A stretch of DNA of 64,000 nt from Anaerolineae bacterium. GTDB taxonomy: Bacteria; Chloroflexota; Anaerolineae; Anaerolineales; Anaerolineaceae. The stretch lies in assembly GCA_013178295.1 (NCBI GenBank), contig JABLWW010000004.1:62001-126000 (forward strand), written 5' to 3'. Shown here one piece after another: positions 43,440 to 52,155 of the stretch. The notes below the pieces were generated by a model. It was not told the DNA's origin, did no database searches, and worked only from the letters and a program-made list of their open reading frames with translations. The position numbers and the translations under genes were made by a program. Position 1 is the stretch's first letter. Each line of letters starts with the position of its first letter.

Positions 43440-44366
43440 ATGGAAAAACCACACTGGGATATTCTTGGGCTGGGCTGTGTGGCAGTGGATGATTTGCTGT
43501 ATGTCAAAGACTTCCCAACACCAGACACCAAGGTAATGGTAAATACCAGAGTGCGGCAGGGGGGTGGTCTGGCAGGTACCGCCATGGTCGCTGCCGCCCG
43601 TCTGGGTGCAAGCGCAGCATACTGCGGCGTGTTGGGCGATGATGAGCTTTCCCGTTACACCATTAGCGAGCTTGAGCGCGAAGGGGTGGACTGTTCTGTG
43701 GTGCTGCATCAACGCAATGCCCGCCCAGTACATTCTACGATCATTGTGGAGCAGCGCAGCGGAAGGCGAACGATTCTCTTTTCGCGGCAGGGCGTCCGAG
43801 AACCGCCGCCCAGATGGATCACCGAGAAGCTGATCTCACGCTGCAGAGTGCTCTTTGTGGACAGCTTCACCATCAATGCCAGCTTGAAAGCGGCAAAAAT
43901 AGCCCGCGGGCTTGGCATACCGGTGGTCGCTGACATTGAAGCCAGACAAAAACCGCATCTCAGAGAACTGGCTGATCTGGCTGATCATCTGATTGTGGGT
44001 ATTGCGGCTGGCAGGTTATTAACAGGCAGGCAGAGTCCCGAACAAATTTTGCAAGCCTGCGCCAGACCTGACCGCGCCTGTTGTGTAATAACCGTTGGGG
44101 AGCACGGATGCTGGTTCAGCCAAAGGGAAGGGGAAATCACCCATATTCCTGCTGTTGAGGTGGAGGCAGTAGATACCACTGGCTGCGGCGACGTCTTTCA
44201 TGGCGTTTATGCGGCAATGATCGCTCAGGGGAAAGACATTCCCAGCGCGGTTCGTCTGGCGAATCTGGTTGCTGGCATCAAAGCCACGCAACCCGGCGGG
44301 CGAAAAGGTATTCCCACATTAAACCAGTTGGAGAAACAAGGACTGATTAACAAATTTGTTAAGTGA
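43440..44366 (+). CDS. PfkB-family carbohydrate kinase
   Basis: A ribokinase-like sugar kinase of 308 residues. The family signature is DTTGCGDVFHGVYAA (residues 245-259) with the catalytic base at Asp251; the Cys at 249 replaces the usual Ala. The substrate-side motif GGLAGTAMVAAARLGA is near residue 40. The specific sugar cannot be named. It is divergent from mscL and separated from the next gene by 90 nt. Confidence 0.9.
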   Translation: MEKPHWDILGLGCVAVDDLLYVKDFPTPDTKVMVNTRVRQGGGLAGTAMVAAARLGASAAYCGVLGDDELSRYTISELEREGVDCSVVLHQRNARPVHSTIIVEQRSGRRTILFSRQGVREPPPRWITEKLISRCRVLFVDSFTINASLKAAKIARGLGIPVVADIEARQKPHLRELADLADHLIVGIAAGRLLTGRQSPEQILQACARPDRACCVITVGEHGCWFSQREGEITHIPAVEVEAVDTTGCGDVFHGVYAAMIAQGKDIPSAVRLANLVAGIKATQPGGRKGIPTLNQLEKQGLINKFVK

Positions 44367-44383
44367 AACCTTCACCAAAAGTT

Positions 44384-44412
44384 TTGGCTGCGCGGAGCGT
44401 CTAAGGTAAAAT
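44384..44412 (+). promoter_or_regulatory. promoter of the chemotaxis receptor gene
   Basis: TTGGCT (44384-44389) and TAAAAT (44407-44412) with exactly 17 bp between. The start codon is about 45 nt further on. Confidence 0.55.
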
Positions 44413-44456
44413 CTGATATGGTGGGCATTTTCTTCCAGAAAGGAACTTGAATTGCC

Positions 44457-46880
44457 TTGAATCAAACAAAAACGCAACAAACCTTAAAAATCGGTTTCTT
44501 TCAATCGCTGTGGGGAAAGCTGAGCCTGTACTTTCTCACATTATCCGTTGCGCCGGTAATTATCGTCTCGTTAATCGCCATTCTCCAGATGCGCGCGGCG
44601 ATGAACGCGCAAATCAATGACAGCGTTCTCTGCAGCGCCCAGCAACAGGTTGATTTCATTAACCAACTATTGGATGAAAATAAGAACAGCCTGAGCCTGA
44701 TTGGACGTATGCCCGAAATTGGAACAATGGATGTCGAGAAAATCTCCACGTTTATGGAAGACTATATCAGGCAACGCGGCGGATATGAAAATGTGTTTGT
44801 CGCTGACCTGGACGGTGACCTGATTTTCAGCGCTGACAATCATCTGATAAATATTGCCAGCCAAACCTACTTCCAACAAAGCAAAACGGGAAAAGTCGCC
44901 GTCTCGCAGCCATTTCTCTCCGAGTTTAGCAATCAGGTGGTCATTGCTTTCTCGGCTCCTGTGTTCCGCGAGGGACGCGTGGTCGGAGTGGTGGGCGCCA
45001 CCATGCCAACGTCCTACCTGTCAAATATTCTTCTCTCCAAAGCCAGCTTTGGCGCTACTGGGGATGCGTATTTGATCAACAGCGAAGGGTATATGATCAC
45101 CGCACCGCGCTTTGTCGAGGAACTCAAGGCAACGGGACTGGTTAAGGAACGGGCTGAACTGGAAGTCAAGGTTGCATCGCTGGGCGCACAACAAGCGCTG
45201 GAGCAGAACTCCGGGCTGTCCCGTTATCGCGATTATCGCGGGCGTGACGTGCTGGGCGCTTATGTGGTGCTTGAGCGACAAAACTGGCGTTTGCTGATTG
45301 AGCAGGAGACTTCAGAATTGTTTGCCAGGGTCAGGCAACTAACCACACTGCTAGTCACCATTTTAGCCATATCTCTGCTGATGATCATCGCTGCCACATT
45401 TGTGATAACAAAGGGAATTGCGCGATCAGCAATGATCATTGCAACCACAGCGGAACGTCTTTCGACAGGCGATCTCAAATTATTGGGGATTGACCGCAAA
45501 CTGGTTGCTCGCATCAGCGCTCGTAAGGATGAACTCGGGGTTACCAATCGGGCTTTCAGCCGCCTGATTGATTACTTGCGCGAGATGGCAAAGGCTGCGG
45601 ACCAGATTGCCCGCAACGACCTGACCGCTGAGGTAACTCCAAAATCCGAAGCGGATGCACTGGGAAACGCCTTTGCTCAAATGATCCACAACCTGCGCGC
45701 CACGGTTGCGCGGGTTGCCCAGAGCGCCACGCAGGTCGGGGATGCTTCAGCACATCTGGCAGAGACTTCGGAGCAGGCAGGACAGGTTACCACCCGCATC
45801 GCAGCCACCATGCAGCAGGTTGCCATGGCAAATGCCCGACAGACGGATGCTGTCAATGTGACAGCTGGGGCGTTTGACCGCTTGTCCCGCTCGATTGATA
45901 AAATCGCATGTGGCGCTCAGGAACAAGCAGAAGCCATTGAACGCACGCTGGCAACCGCACGCCAGATATCGGATGTCATGCAGCAAATGGTAACCGCAAT
46001 GCAAAATATGGCAAACGATTCGAGCGATTCGGCTTCTATTGCCCAGAAAGGGGTTCAGACCGTTGCCGACGTTATTCGTAGTATGGAGATCATCCGCACA
46101 AAAGTAAACGCCTCAACCCAAAAAGTCCAGGAGATGGGGGCGCGTTCAGATCAGATTGGCAAGATTGTGGAGACAATAGACGACATCGCTGCTCAGACTA
46201 ATCTGCTGGCTCTGAACGCAGCAATCGAAGCCGCACGCGCTGGTGAGCACGGCAGAAGCTTTGCGGTGGTGGCTTCAGAAGTGCGTAAGCTGGCTGAGCG
46301 GTCTTCGGCGGCTGCCAAAGAGATCAATGGGCTGATTCAGCTTATCCAGACATCAGTCGCCGAGTCGGTTGATGGAATGGTAGATGGTTACCAGGAGGTT
46401 GAAGCGGGAGTAACGCTGACGCATCAATCGGGAGAGGCTTTGCAGGAGATTCTACATGCCGCTCGATCGGTGCAGCAGCAAGCCGGACAGGCGCTTCGCG
46501 CCACCAGTGATGTACAGTCCGCCGTACAGGACTTACTGGCTTCTTCATCAGCTGTGCGCGAGGTTGTTGAGCAGAACACAACCGCCACCGAAGAGATGAC
46601 CTCCACATCGGATGAGGTATCAAACTCCATCGAAACCATTGCCAGCGTCAGCGAGGAAAACCGGGCGGCGGTGGAAGAAGTGTCCGAATCTGCCAGCGCA
46701 ATGAGCATTCAGGCAAGAGACGTGGCGGTTTCAGCGCGCACCCTGGCAGAGCTGGCAGATGCATTGCAGCAGGTAGTGCGTCAATTTGCCCTGACAGCAG
46801 AGGAAAAAAACACTGGCGAAACGCACAATCTACCTTCTGATCAAGTTACCGCAAGCCGCGTTGACCCACCCCTCAGCTAA
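44457..46880 (+). CDS. methyl-accepting chemotaxis protein with periplasmic-type sensor domain
   Basis: An 807-residue receptor. The N-terminal membrane segment ([17 protein letters not shown]) is followed by an extracellular Cache-type sensor domain (about residues 45-290), a second membrane segment near residue 300, a HAMP linker, and a long signalling domain whose hairpin tip is [19 protein letters not shown]. No CheA/CheW or motor genes are near, so it is an orphan receptor. The start is a TTG; the AAGGA site is 12 nt upstream, and an ATT six bases before it would have better spacing, so the exact start is uncertain. Confidence 0.93.
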   Translation: MNQTKTQQTLKIGFFQSLWGKLSLYFLTLSVAPVIIVSLIAILQMRAAMNAQINDSVLCSAQQQVDFINQLLDENKNSLSLIGRMPEIGTMDVEKISTFMEDYIRQRGGYENVFVADLDGDLIFSADNHLINIASQTYFQQSKTGKVAVSQPFLSEFSNQVVIAFSAPVFREGRVVGVVGATMPTSYLSNILLSKASFGATGDAYLINSEGYMITAPRFVEELKATGLVKERAELEVKVASLGAQQALEQNSGLSRYRDYRGRDVLGAYVVLERQNWRLLIEQETSELFARVRQLTTLLVTILAISLLMIIAATFVITKGIARSAMIIATTAERLSTGDLKLLGIDRKLVARISARKDELGVTNRAFSRLIDYLREMAKAADQIARNDLTAEVTPKSEADALGNAFAQMIHNLRATVARVAQSATQVGDASAHLAETSEQAGQVTTRIAATMQQVAMANARQTDAVNVTAGAFDRLSRSIDKIACGAQEQAEAIERTLATARQISDVMQQMVTAMQNMANDSSDSASIAQKGVQTVADVIRSMEIIRTKVNASTQKVQEMGARSDQIGKIVETIDDIAAQTNLLALNAAIEAARAGEHGRSFAVVASEVRKLAERSSAAAKEINGLIQLIQTSVAESVDGMVDGYQEVEAGVTLTHQSGEALQEILHAARSVQQQAGQALRATSDVQSAVQDLLASSSAVREVVEQNTTATEEMTSTSDEVSNSIETIASVSEENRAAVEEVSESASAMSIQARDVAVSARTLAELADALQQVVRQFALTAEEKNTGETHNLPSDQVTASRVDPPLS

Positions 46881-48132
46881 AGCGTCTAGCCAGCGCCTCA
46901 AGATAGCGTGACCTGACCTGCTGGCTGGCAAGCAGCCTTTTGAGAGGCGGTAGCTTGAGAAGGGCGCCCAGAAAAGTTGCCAATGTCCGCTGGCTCCACA
47001 GGACATGGTTATCGAAGATGAGATGTTGAAGCTGCCCACGCTCCACCGCCATCAGCACAATACGGTGGATGCTGTTAACCGGGGTGATGACACGCTGCGG
47101 GCGCGGCACCAAGGTAATCCCCTGCTGAGGACAAACACGGGCGCATACACCGCACCCCAGGCAGCAATCCTCATCCACTTTGGCAATCTTGCGCTCACTG
47201 TGCTGCGAGTCATTTGCCGAGACCAACGTCATCCCTTCAACCGGGCAGACGCTGACGCATCTGCCGCAACCTTTACAGATTGTGATATTCACCTGCGGCA
47301 GAAAATTGCTGGTGTGAATGGGACGCATAAAGCCAAAGCGCCGCGCCGCAATCATCGCCTCACAGCAGCAGCCGCAGCAGTTGCAAATGAAACTGACACC
47401 CTGCTGCGTGTTTTCGCCAAACTGCACCAGATGATGTGCATAAGCCTGCTGCAAAAGGTCTAACCCCTCGCAAACATCTACTGAGCGAGCGTAATGATGC
47501 TTAATCAAAGACTGTGCTGCACCGTTGAATGTCATGCAGATATCCATAGGAGCATCACAAGCTTTATCCAGGTATGACATCTTATGTCGGCAATAACACA
47601 TTCCAACAGCCCGATGCGTGGCGTTGCGGATGACTTCACTGGCACGCTCATAATCCAGCACATACGCTGCACGCAGAACCGTTTCATTGACGAATATGCG
47701 CCCAACCTGCGTTGGGCCATCACGAAACAGGTCATTGAAAAAATCTGTTTCGACGGTCAGATACTGGTGAAACAGCTCTGCCAACAGTTTTTGATTGACA
47801 TCATCCCGCAGACGCATCATAGAAAATTCAAAGAAACCCGGCATGGGCGGCGGGAGTGCATACACAGTCTTCCCCTGTGGGCTTTCAATATCCAGAATCA
47901 AAGCCCGACTTGCAAGACAATCCAGCTCTTTCTGCGCGCTAACAACATTCATCTTCCAAATGCGGCTGGCTTGCTGCACATCGAATGGCTTAATGGGCAG
48001 CAGCGAAACCAGTTCAGCCTCGCGTTCAGTAAAAAGCACCCTCAGCAGGCGATATAACGCGGTAGAGGATGGTGCGCCTTGGGGAAAACGGTTCAGCCGT
48101 TTGATCAGGTTGTCGTAAACCGGGCTTTGCAT
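46873..48132 (-). CDS. 4Fe-4S ferredoxin-type protein with winged-helix-like N-terminus
   Basis: A 419-residue iron-sulfur protein. Residues 1-100 look like a helix-turn-helix-type domain with [20 protein letters not shown] in its middle. A cysteine cluster [13 protein letters not shown] lies near residue 250, and [10 protein letters not shown] plus ACDAPMDIC around residue 180. Two classical sites follow: [12 protein letters not shown] and [12 protein letters not shown]. The family is widely seen but uncharacterised. It shares 8 bp with the end of the MCP gene (convergent stops). The N-terminal part suggests redox sensing or regulation, which is an inference. Confidence 0.85.
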   Translation of the reverse strand: MQSPVYDNLIKRLNRFPQGAPSSTALYRLLRVLFTEREAELVSLLPIKPFDVQQASRIWKMNVVSAQKELDCLASRALILDIESPQGKTVYALPPPMPGFFEFSMMRLRDDVNQKLLAELFHQYLTVETDFFNDLFRDGPTQVGRIFVNETVLRAAYVLDYERASEVIRNATHRAVGMCYCRHKMSYLDKACDAPMDICMTFNGAAQSLIKHHYARSVDVCEGLDLLQQAYAHHLVQFGENTQQGVSFICNCCGCCCEAMIAARRFGFMRPIHTSNFLPQVNITICKGCGRCVSVCPVEGMTLVSANDSQHSERKIAKVDEDCCLGCGVCARVCPQQGITLVPRPQRVITPVNSIHRIVLMAVERGQLQHLIFDNHVLWSQRTLATFLGALLKLPPLKRLLASQQVRSRYLEALARRFS

Positions 48133-48143
48133 GACGTGGCTAC

Positions 48144-48644
48144 CTATTGTCCAAATTCAGGTATAAAAAATCTTGTCGTGAAAATCGGCGTGTCTCGATC
48201 TTTCGCGTACAGGTCTATGGTGGCATAAATCAAGATGCCCACCAGAGGGCCAGAGCAATAGAGACGATCAGGATATCTGGAAAGTACCTCACAGCGATAG
48301 GGCTTGTTTTTATCCACGATAGCATGATACTCCCCTTCTACCTTCTGAGGAAACTTAAAGGCAACAAAGTAACGGTAACCCTGCAAATGCCCCTGGGTGT
48401 AAACCTTGATCTTATCATACGCAAATGGCGGGGTAAGGCTGGCGGAAGGCGTCGGGGAAGGCAACGCTGTTAAAGTCGGGGTAAGAGTCAGGGTTGGACT
48501 GAGTGTCGGCGTGACTGTTCTGGTGGGTCGCCTGGTGACAGTTGGAGCAACAAAGGTAGCCGTGGGGGCGGGAGACTTCCCAACACAACCTGCAAAGGCA
48601 AGCGCAAGCAGGACAATTCCCAAAAGGATGATCGCTCTTTTCAT
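48144..48644 (-). CDS. small lipoprotein with Thr/Pro-rich linker
   Basis: A 166-residue exported protein with a lipobox (LAFAGC) and a long Thr/Pro-rich region of about 50 residues, then a globular C-terminus of about 80 residues (YDKIKVYTQGHLQGYRYFV). No family is recognised. I chose the ATG at 48644 with GGAGG upstream. The linker and anchor resemble those of the M28 peptidase and the phosphoesterase, so it is probably a surface protein of unknown role. It ends 11 nt before the ferredoxin gene starts (same strand). Confidence 0.8.
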   Translation of the reverse strand: MKRAIILLGIVLLALAFAGCVGKSPAPTATFVAPTVTRRPTRTVTPTLSPTLTLTPTLTALPSPTPSASLTPPFAYDKIKVYTQGHLQGYRYFVAFKFPQKVEGEYHAIVDKNKPYRCEVLSRYPDRLYCSGPLVGILIYATIDLYAKDRDTPIFTTRFFIPEFGQ

Positions 48645-48666
48645 CGTGCCCTCCGCACCCTGATGT

Positions 48667-49563
48667 TTACTTGCTACACAACCAGACACCAGAAATGACA
48701 ACCGCTCCACCAACAATCTGATACAGACTGATGGTCTCGCCAATCATGGCAGCCGATGCAATGCCGATGACAGGAATCAGGTTCATGAAAGGCGCCGCCA
48801 CGGCAGCATCCACATGGCGCAGGCCATAATTCCACAGGTAAAATGCCACCGCTGAGGGTCCAATCCCCAAATAGATCAGAGGAAGGATGATGCCTGTGGT
48901 CATACGCGGCACACCTTGAAGCAGCAATTCCAGCAAGGCAACCGGTATCAGGAACAACAACCCAGCCTGGAAGCTGGCTGTGGTAACCACCAGTGAGGAG
49001 TGTTTTTCCACAAGCACCTTGCCCTGAATGACATACACTGCCCATGCAGTGATTCCAGCGATGAGAAAAAGGTTTCCAATAAGAGATGAGGGGCTTTGCA
49101 AGCTCTCTTTGGAAAGTGTGATCATCAAGACCCCAGCGGTAGAAATCAAAACCCCCAGCAGGCGTTTGGAAGTAAGTCTTTCCTTGAGGATAACAAAGGA
49201 CAGCAACACGACCAGGGCAGCCTGCCCGGCGTCAATCAAAGCCGCGTTGGCGGCGGAACTAAAAACCATCCCCACATTTTGCAGACTGAACCCCAGAAAG
49301 ATGCCGGTGAAGCCATACAACAGGAAGTTGGGACGTACCGCAATGGAGAAACGATACCCCTCGCGCATGGCAAAAGGCGTCAGGACCATCAGGGCAATCA
49401 CAAAACGCAGGACATTGACTGTAAAGGGTCCAATTTGCCGCAACACCACTTTTAAAGCGGCAAAAGCGACCCCCCAGAGAATCATTGACACAACCAGAGC
49501 AAGGAAAGCCAGTTTTTTGTTTCTAGATTGGGCAAGCGTTAATGTTACAGTGGTATCTGTCAT
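48667..49563 (-). CDS. EamA/DMT-family transporter
   Basis: A membrane protein of 298 residues with ten hydrophobic segments in two repeated halves, the drug/metabolite transporter layout (ALKVVLRQIGPFTVNVLRF in the first half, GPSAVAFYLWNYGLRHV in the second). Substrates in the family vary widely. The start is ATG at 49563, which overlaps the TGA of a possible upstream 25-codon ORF (ATGA). A 36-bp duplication of this start region lies just upstream. Confidence 0.9.
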   Translation of the reverse strand: MTDTTVTLTLAQSRNKKLAFLALVVSMILWGVAFAALKVVLRQIGPFTVNVLRFVIALMVLTPFAMREGYRFSIAVRPNFLLYGFTGIFLGFSLQNVGMVFSSAANAALIDAGQAALVVLLSFVILKERLTSKRLLGVLISTAGVLMITLSKESLQSPSSLIGNLFLIAGITAWAVYVIQGKVLVEKHSSLVVTTASFQAGLLFLIPVALLELLLQGVPRMTTGIILPLIYLGIGPSAVAFYLWNYGLRHVDAAVAAPFMNLIPVIGIASAAMIGETISLYQIVGGAVVISGVWLCSK

Positions 49564-49587
49564 GGACAAAGCGCCTTAGTGTTGTAG
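49552..49587. repeat. 36-bp direct repeat, copy 1 (EamA start region)
   Basis: The region covering the EamA start codon and ribosome site. It matches 49626-49662 with two substitutions and a one-base indel. In this copy the ribosome site reads CTAAGG. Confidence 0.85.
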
Positions 49588-49637
49588 TGAATCTCCAGTA
49601 TCTTGTTTCTGTTCCCTCGCGCGCCGGTATCTGTCAT
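49560..49637 (-). CDS. candidate 25-residue leader peptide upstream of EamA
   Basis: An ORF of 25 codons beginning MTDTGARGNRNKIL, with a better ribosome site (GGAGG) than EamA itself. Its first four residues equal the EamA N-terminus because the start region is duplicated. Its TGA overlaps the EamA ATG as ATGA, so translation of EamA could be coupled to it. The peptide has no known family. It may be a chance product of the duplication. Confidence 0.45.
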   Translation of the reverse strand: MTDTGARGNRNKILEIHYNTKALCP

Positions 49638-49662
49638 GGGCAAAGCGCCTCCAGTGTTGTAG
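49626..49662. repeat. 37-bp direct repeat, copy 2
   Basis: Near-identical to 49552-49587. On the minus strand it carries CTGGAGG before an ATG and supplies the start of the small leader ORF. Flanking sequences of the two copies do not match. Confidence 0.85.
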
Positions 49663-49683
49663 AGTTGCCAGCAGGTTAGGGGC

Positions 49684-49707
49684 TGTTTTCGTGTAAGCCT
49701 GAAAACA
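49684..49707. promoter_or_regulatory. inverted repeat in the EamA/phosphoesterase divergent region
   Basis: TGTTTTC (49684-49690) and GAAAACA (49701-49707) are a perfect 7-bp inverted repeat with a 10-nt spacer. It could be an operator for either divergent gene. Confidence 0.35.
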
Positions 49708-49801
49708 CAATGGGGGTTCCCAGCCAATATACATTTGTAAATCTTATCACATTTTCCTCTGGAATGATTCTTGCACAACCAATAACCGGAGGCTGTTACA
49801 C

Positions 49802-50887
49802 ATGAAACGAATCATGATTTTTCTTGCCGGGATGGCGGTCATCATCCTTCTACTGACCCGCTGCGGGGTCATGCGGATTTCTTTTGGCGCTGTAGAGGAA
49901 ACGCAGCCGCCAACGGCAGCAGCGCTCCTGTCTAGCGAAACACCCTTACCCACATACACCCCATCTCCAACCAGCACACCGCTGCCTACAGAGACCCCCC
50001 TGCCTACCAGCACCCCACAGCCAACTATCACACCCACCCCAGAGATCCAGTTCGCATTTGCAGTGGCATCAGATATCCACAAATTTGCTGGTGCGGGCGA
50101 GTATGATACTCCACAATACTTTCGAGGCACCCTGGAGAAAATTGCCAGCCTTGGCGCTGGCGCGTTCATGGTCAGCCCGGGCGATTCGGACGCCATGGGC
50201 GGTGTCCGTTGGAGTATTGACCAATACATTGGCGCGGATTACCCCTGGTTCCCAGTCATTGGCAACCACGAAGCGCTTGACCCGGACAAAATGGAGTGGA
50301 TACGTGCTTTTAACCCAGATACTAACGGTATTGAGCCTCCCAATATCGTGCGCTACGGCCCACCAAGCTGCCCGCAAACCAATTATGCTTTTGACTATCT
50401 CAACGCCCATTTTGTGGTACTGAACCTGTATTGCGATAAAAACGGCGACAACACCCTCGACGGCGATGTCAGCGACACGGTGTATAACTGGCTGGTGGAT
50501 GATCTCAACGCCACCGACAAAAAGCTCATTTTTGTCTTCGGTCATGAGCCGCTTGAACCCCAGCCAGACAGCGATAACGGGCGTATACGTCACGCCGATG
50601 ACAGCCTGAATAAATATCCTCAAAATCGCGACCGGTTATGGAAATTGCTGCTGGATGCCCATGTGGTCGCTTATATTCACGGACATACCCACAACTTCAG
50701 CGTTACCAATCTGGGCGGTGTGTGGCAGTTCGACGCCGGTCATGGCCGCCGCATGGGTGACCCCGGAGCGCGCAGCACTTTTACCCTTTTCCATATTCAC
50801 GGCGATACAGTGGTATACGAAACGTACCGCGACGATGGAAAAGCGGGAGAGTATACGCTATACAAAGCGGGCAGCCTCACCCCCTAA
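49802..50887 (+). CDS. exported metallophosphoesterase with Thr/Pro-rich stalk
   Basis: A 361-residue calcineurin-like phosphoesterase. It has a hydrophobic N-terminus (IMIFLAGMAVIILLLTRCG; the Cys is preceded by Arg, so this is not a standard lipobox), a roughly 35-residue Thr/Pro-rich stalk, then the metal motifs ASDIH, PGDSDA, GNHEA, FGHEPL and HGHTHNF in order. It is presumably surface-anchored and acts on an unknown phosphoester. GGAGG lies before the ATG. It converges with the HD-domain gene. Confidence 0.9.
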   Translation: MKRIMIFLAGMAVIILLLTRCGVMRISFGAVEETQPPTAAALLSSETPLPTYTPSPTSTPLPTETPLPTSTPQPTITPTPEIQFAFAVASDIHKFAGAGEYDTPQYFRGTLEKIASLGAGAFMVSPGDSDAMGGVRWSIDQYIGADYPWFPVIGNHEALDPDKMEWIRAFNPDTNGIEPPNIVRYGPPSCPQTNYAFDYLNAHFVVLNLYCDKNGDNTLDGDVSDTVYNWLVDDLNATDKKLIFVFGHEPLEPQPDSDNGRIRHADDSLNKYPQNRDRLWKLLLDAHVVAYIHGHTHNFSVTNLGGVWQFDAGHGRRMGDPGARSTFTLFHIHGDTVVYETYRDDGKAGEYTLYKAGSLTP

Positions 50888-50921
50888 GCAAGAAAATCCA
50901 TAATTTAGTTATGGTACTGTC

Positions 50922-51497
50922 TCACACGCGCGAAAGTTCTTCAAGCTGGGTAACAATCCTATCCAGTTCATCTATCAGCGGCGATGACCAGCATTCTCTG
51001 AATGTATCCACCAGACACCGGTAGTACCACAACGACCCTTCTCTTCCCCCTGTAAAACGCTCCCAGACCGCATTGCCAATTTGGCGGTGATCTTGCAGAA
51101 TCGTGTTTGCATTGTTTACCTTGTCTGCCAGCGAGACCAGGTAACTTTCTGGGGACAGGGTAGAAATATGCTGCAAATACGCCTCCTTGCGCGCACGCCA
51201 GGGCGGCTTGGGAACAGTCCATGAATCGGTACAGTCAGCAACGATTTGGGCAACATTATCGCCAAACCGCCGACGTATTTCTTCCAACTGTGCTTTCCCT
51301 CCCTGATCTTCTGCCGCATCATGCAGCAGTGCAGCAATCGCCTGCGTCTCGCTCCCGCCATATTCCAACACAAGTGCGGATACCGCCATCAAGTGCGCGA
51401 TGTACGGGGTATCTTTGCCCTTACGCCGCTGGTTGGCATGCAGACGGGCAGCGTATACCAGCGCTTCTTCAAAGAGGGGGGATAATAGCGCTCTCAT
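50922..51497 (-). CDS. HD-domain hydrolase like RelA/SpoT hydrolase domain
   Basis: A 191-residue protein with the hydrolase-type HD motifs of Rel/SpoT proteins: HANQRRKGKDTPYIAHLMAV (His20, His35), LLHDAAED (His59, Asp60), and the downstream LADKVNNANT. It lacks a synthetase domain, so it resembles small alarmone hydrolases. Whether it acts on (p)ppGpp is inferred. I chose the ATG at 51497, directly after the stop of the nitroreductase gene; the longer reading lies inside that gene. Confidence 0.85.
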   Translation of the reverse strand: MRALLSPLFEEALVYAARLHANQRRKGKDTPYIAHLMAVSALVLEYGGSETQAIAALLHDAAEDQGGKAQLEEIRRRFGDNVAQIVADCTDSWTVPKPPWRARKEAYLQHISTLSPESYLVSLADKVNNANTILQDHRQIGNAVWERFTGGREGSLWYYRCLVDTFRECWSSPLIDELDRIVTQLEELSRV

Positions 51498-51498
51498 C

Positions 51499-52014
51499 TC
51501 AATACTTTTCCCAGTGTACCCGGGCAGGATCATATTGCGTACGGGGCTCTTTCTCCTCAGCCGGATAACCAACATAGATGGTACATAGCGGGGTAACATG
51601 TTCTGGCAGCCCCAGAATATCGCGCAGGGTCACGACCTGTTTCTCCTTTGGGTATCCTGCAATCCAGACCGTGCCCAGCCCCAGCCCAGCAGCGGCAATG
51701 AGAATGTTTTCAGTTGCCGCACTGCAATCCTGCACCCAGAAGCGCTCAGACTTGGGCGCTTTGCCCACGTGCGGGTTTTCGCAGACAATGATCGCACAAG
51801 GGGCATTGTAGTTTCCATACTCCAACCCCTCGCGTAATTGTTTCATTGTCGCCGCATCTGTTACCACCACAAATTCCCACGGCTGGTTGTTGCTGGCACT
51901 AGGAGCAGCCATGGCGGCTTTCAGCAACAACTCCAGTTTCTCTTTTTCAACCTTCTGGTCAGTATATTTGCGGATACTTCTGCGTTTGTAAATCATTTGC
52001 ATTACATCAGTCAT
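51499..52014 (-). CDS. nitroreductase-family flavoprotein
   Basis: A flavin-dependent oxidoreductase of 171 residues. The N-terminal motif YKRRSIRKYTDQ and PSASNNQPWEFVVV, the central AAATENILIAAAGLGLGTVWIAG and the conserved tail support the NAD(P)H:FMN nitroreductase fold. I chose the ATG at 52014, nine bases after AAGGAG; the ATG at 52023 directly abuts the ribosome site. The natural substrate is unknown. It shares an intergenic region with vanW. Confidence 0.93.
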   Translation of the reverse strand: MTDVMQMIYKRRSIRKYTDQKVEKEKLELLLKAAMAAPSASNNQPWEFVVVTDAATMKQLREGLEYGNYNAPCAIIVCENPHVGKAPKSERFWVQDCSAATENILIAAAGLGLGTVWIAGYPKEKQVVTLRDILGLPEHVTPLCTIYVGYPAEEKEPRTQYDPARVHWEKY

Positions 52015-52068
52015 GGTTGTCATCTCCTTATCACAGCAGAAAGACATCTGTCATTTTGCACGGGGAAA

Positions 52069-52074
52069 ATTATA
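52069..52074 (-). promoter_or_regulatory. -10 box of the nitroreductase operon
   Basis: TATAAT on the minus strand, about 55 nt before the start codon. Upstream TTGATC is only 12 bp away, so no good -35 is seen. Confidence 0.4.
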
Positions 52075-52139
52075 CAGCAGTTTTGTGATCAACCCGGACA
52101 TCAGGTTGTCCCTTGACAAAACAGCGCCCATGTCCAACA

Positions 52140-52148
52140 TGTTATAAT
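52140..52148 (+). promoter_or_regulatory. extended -10 promoter of the VanW gene, probably leaderless
   Basis: TGTTATAAT ends 7 nt before the GTG start at 52156, so transcription should begin at or next to the start codon. TTGACA at 52113-52118 is 24 bp away, too far for a normal -35. Confidence 0.6.
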
Positions 52149-52155
52149 CCCCAAC

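Noticed and set aside
47584-48057. 157-codon plus-strand ORF
   Set aside because: It is antisense to the ferredoxin protein, whose cysteine motifs are unmistakable.
52113-52148. TTGACA as -35 of the VanW promoter
   Set aside because: The spacing of 24 bp to TATAAT is too long; an extended -10 explains the promoter better.
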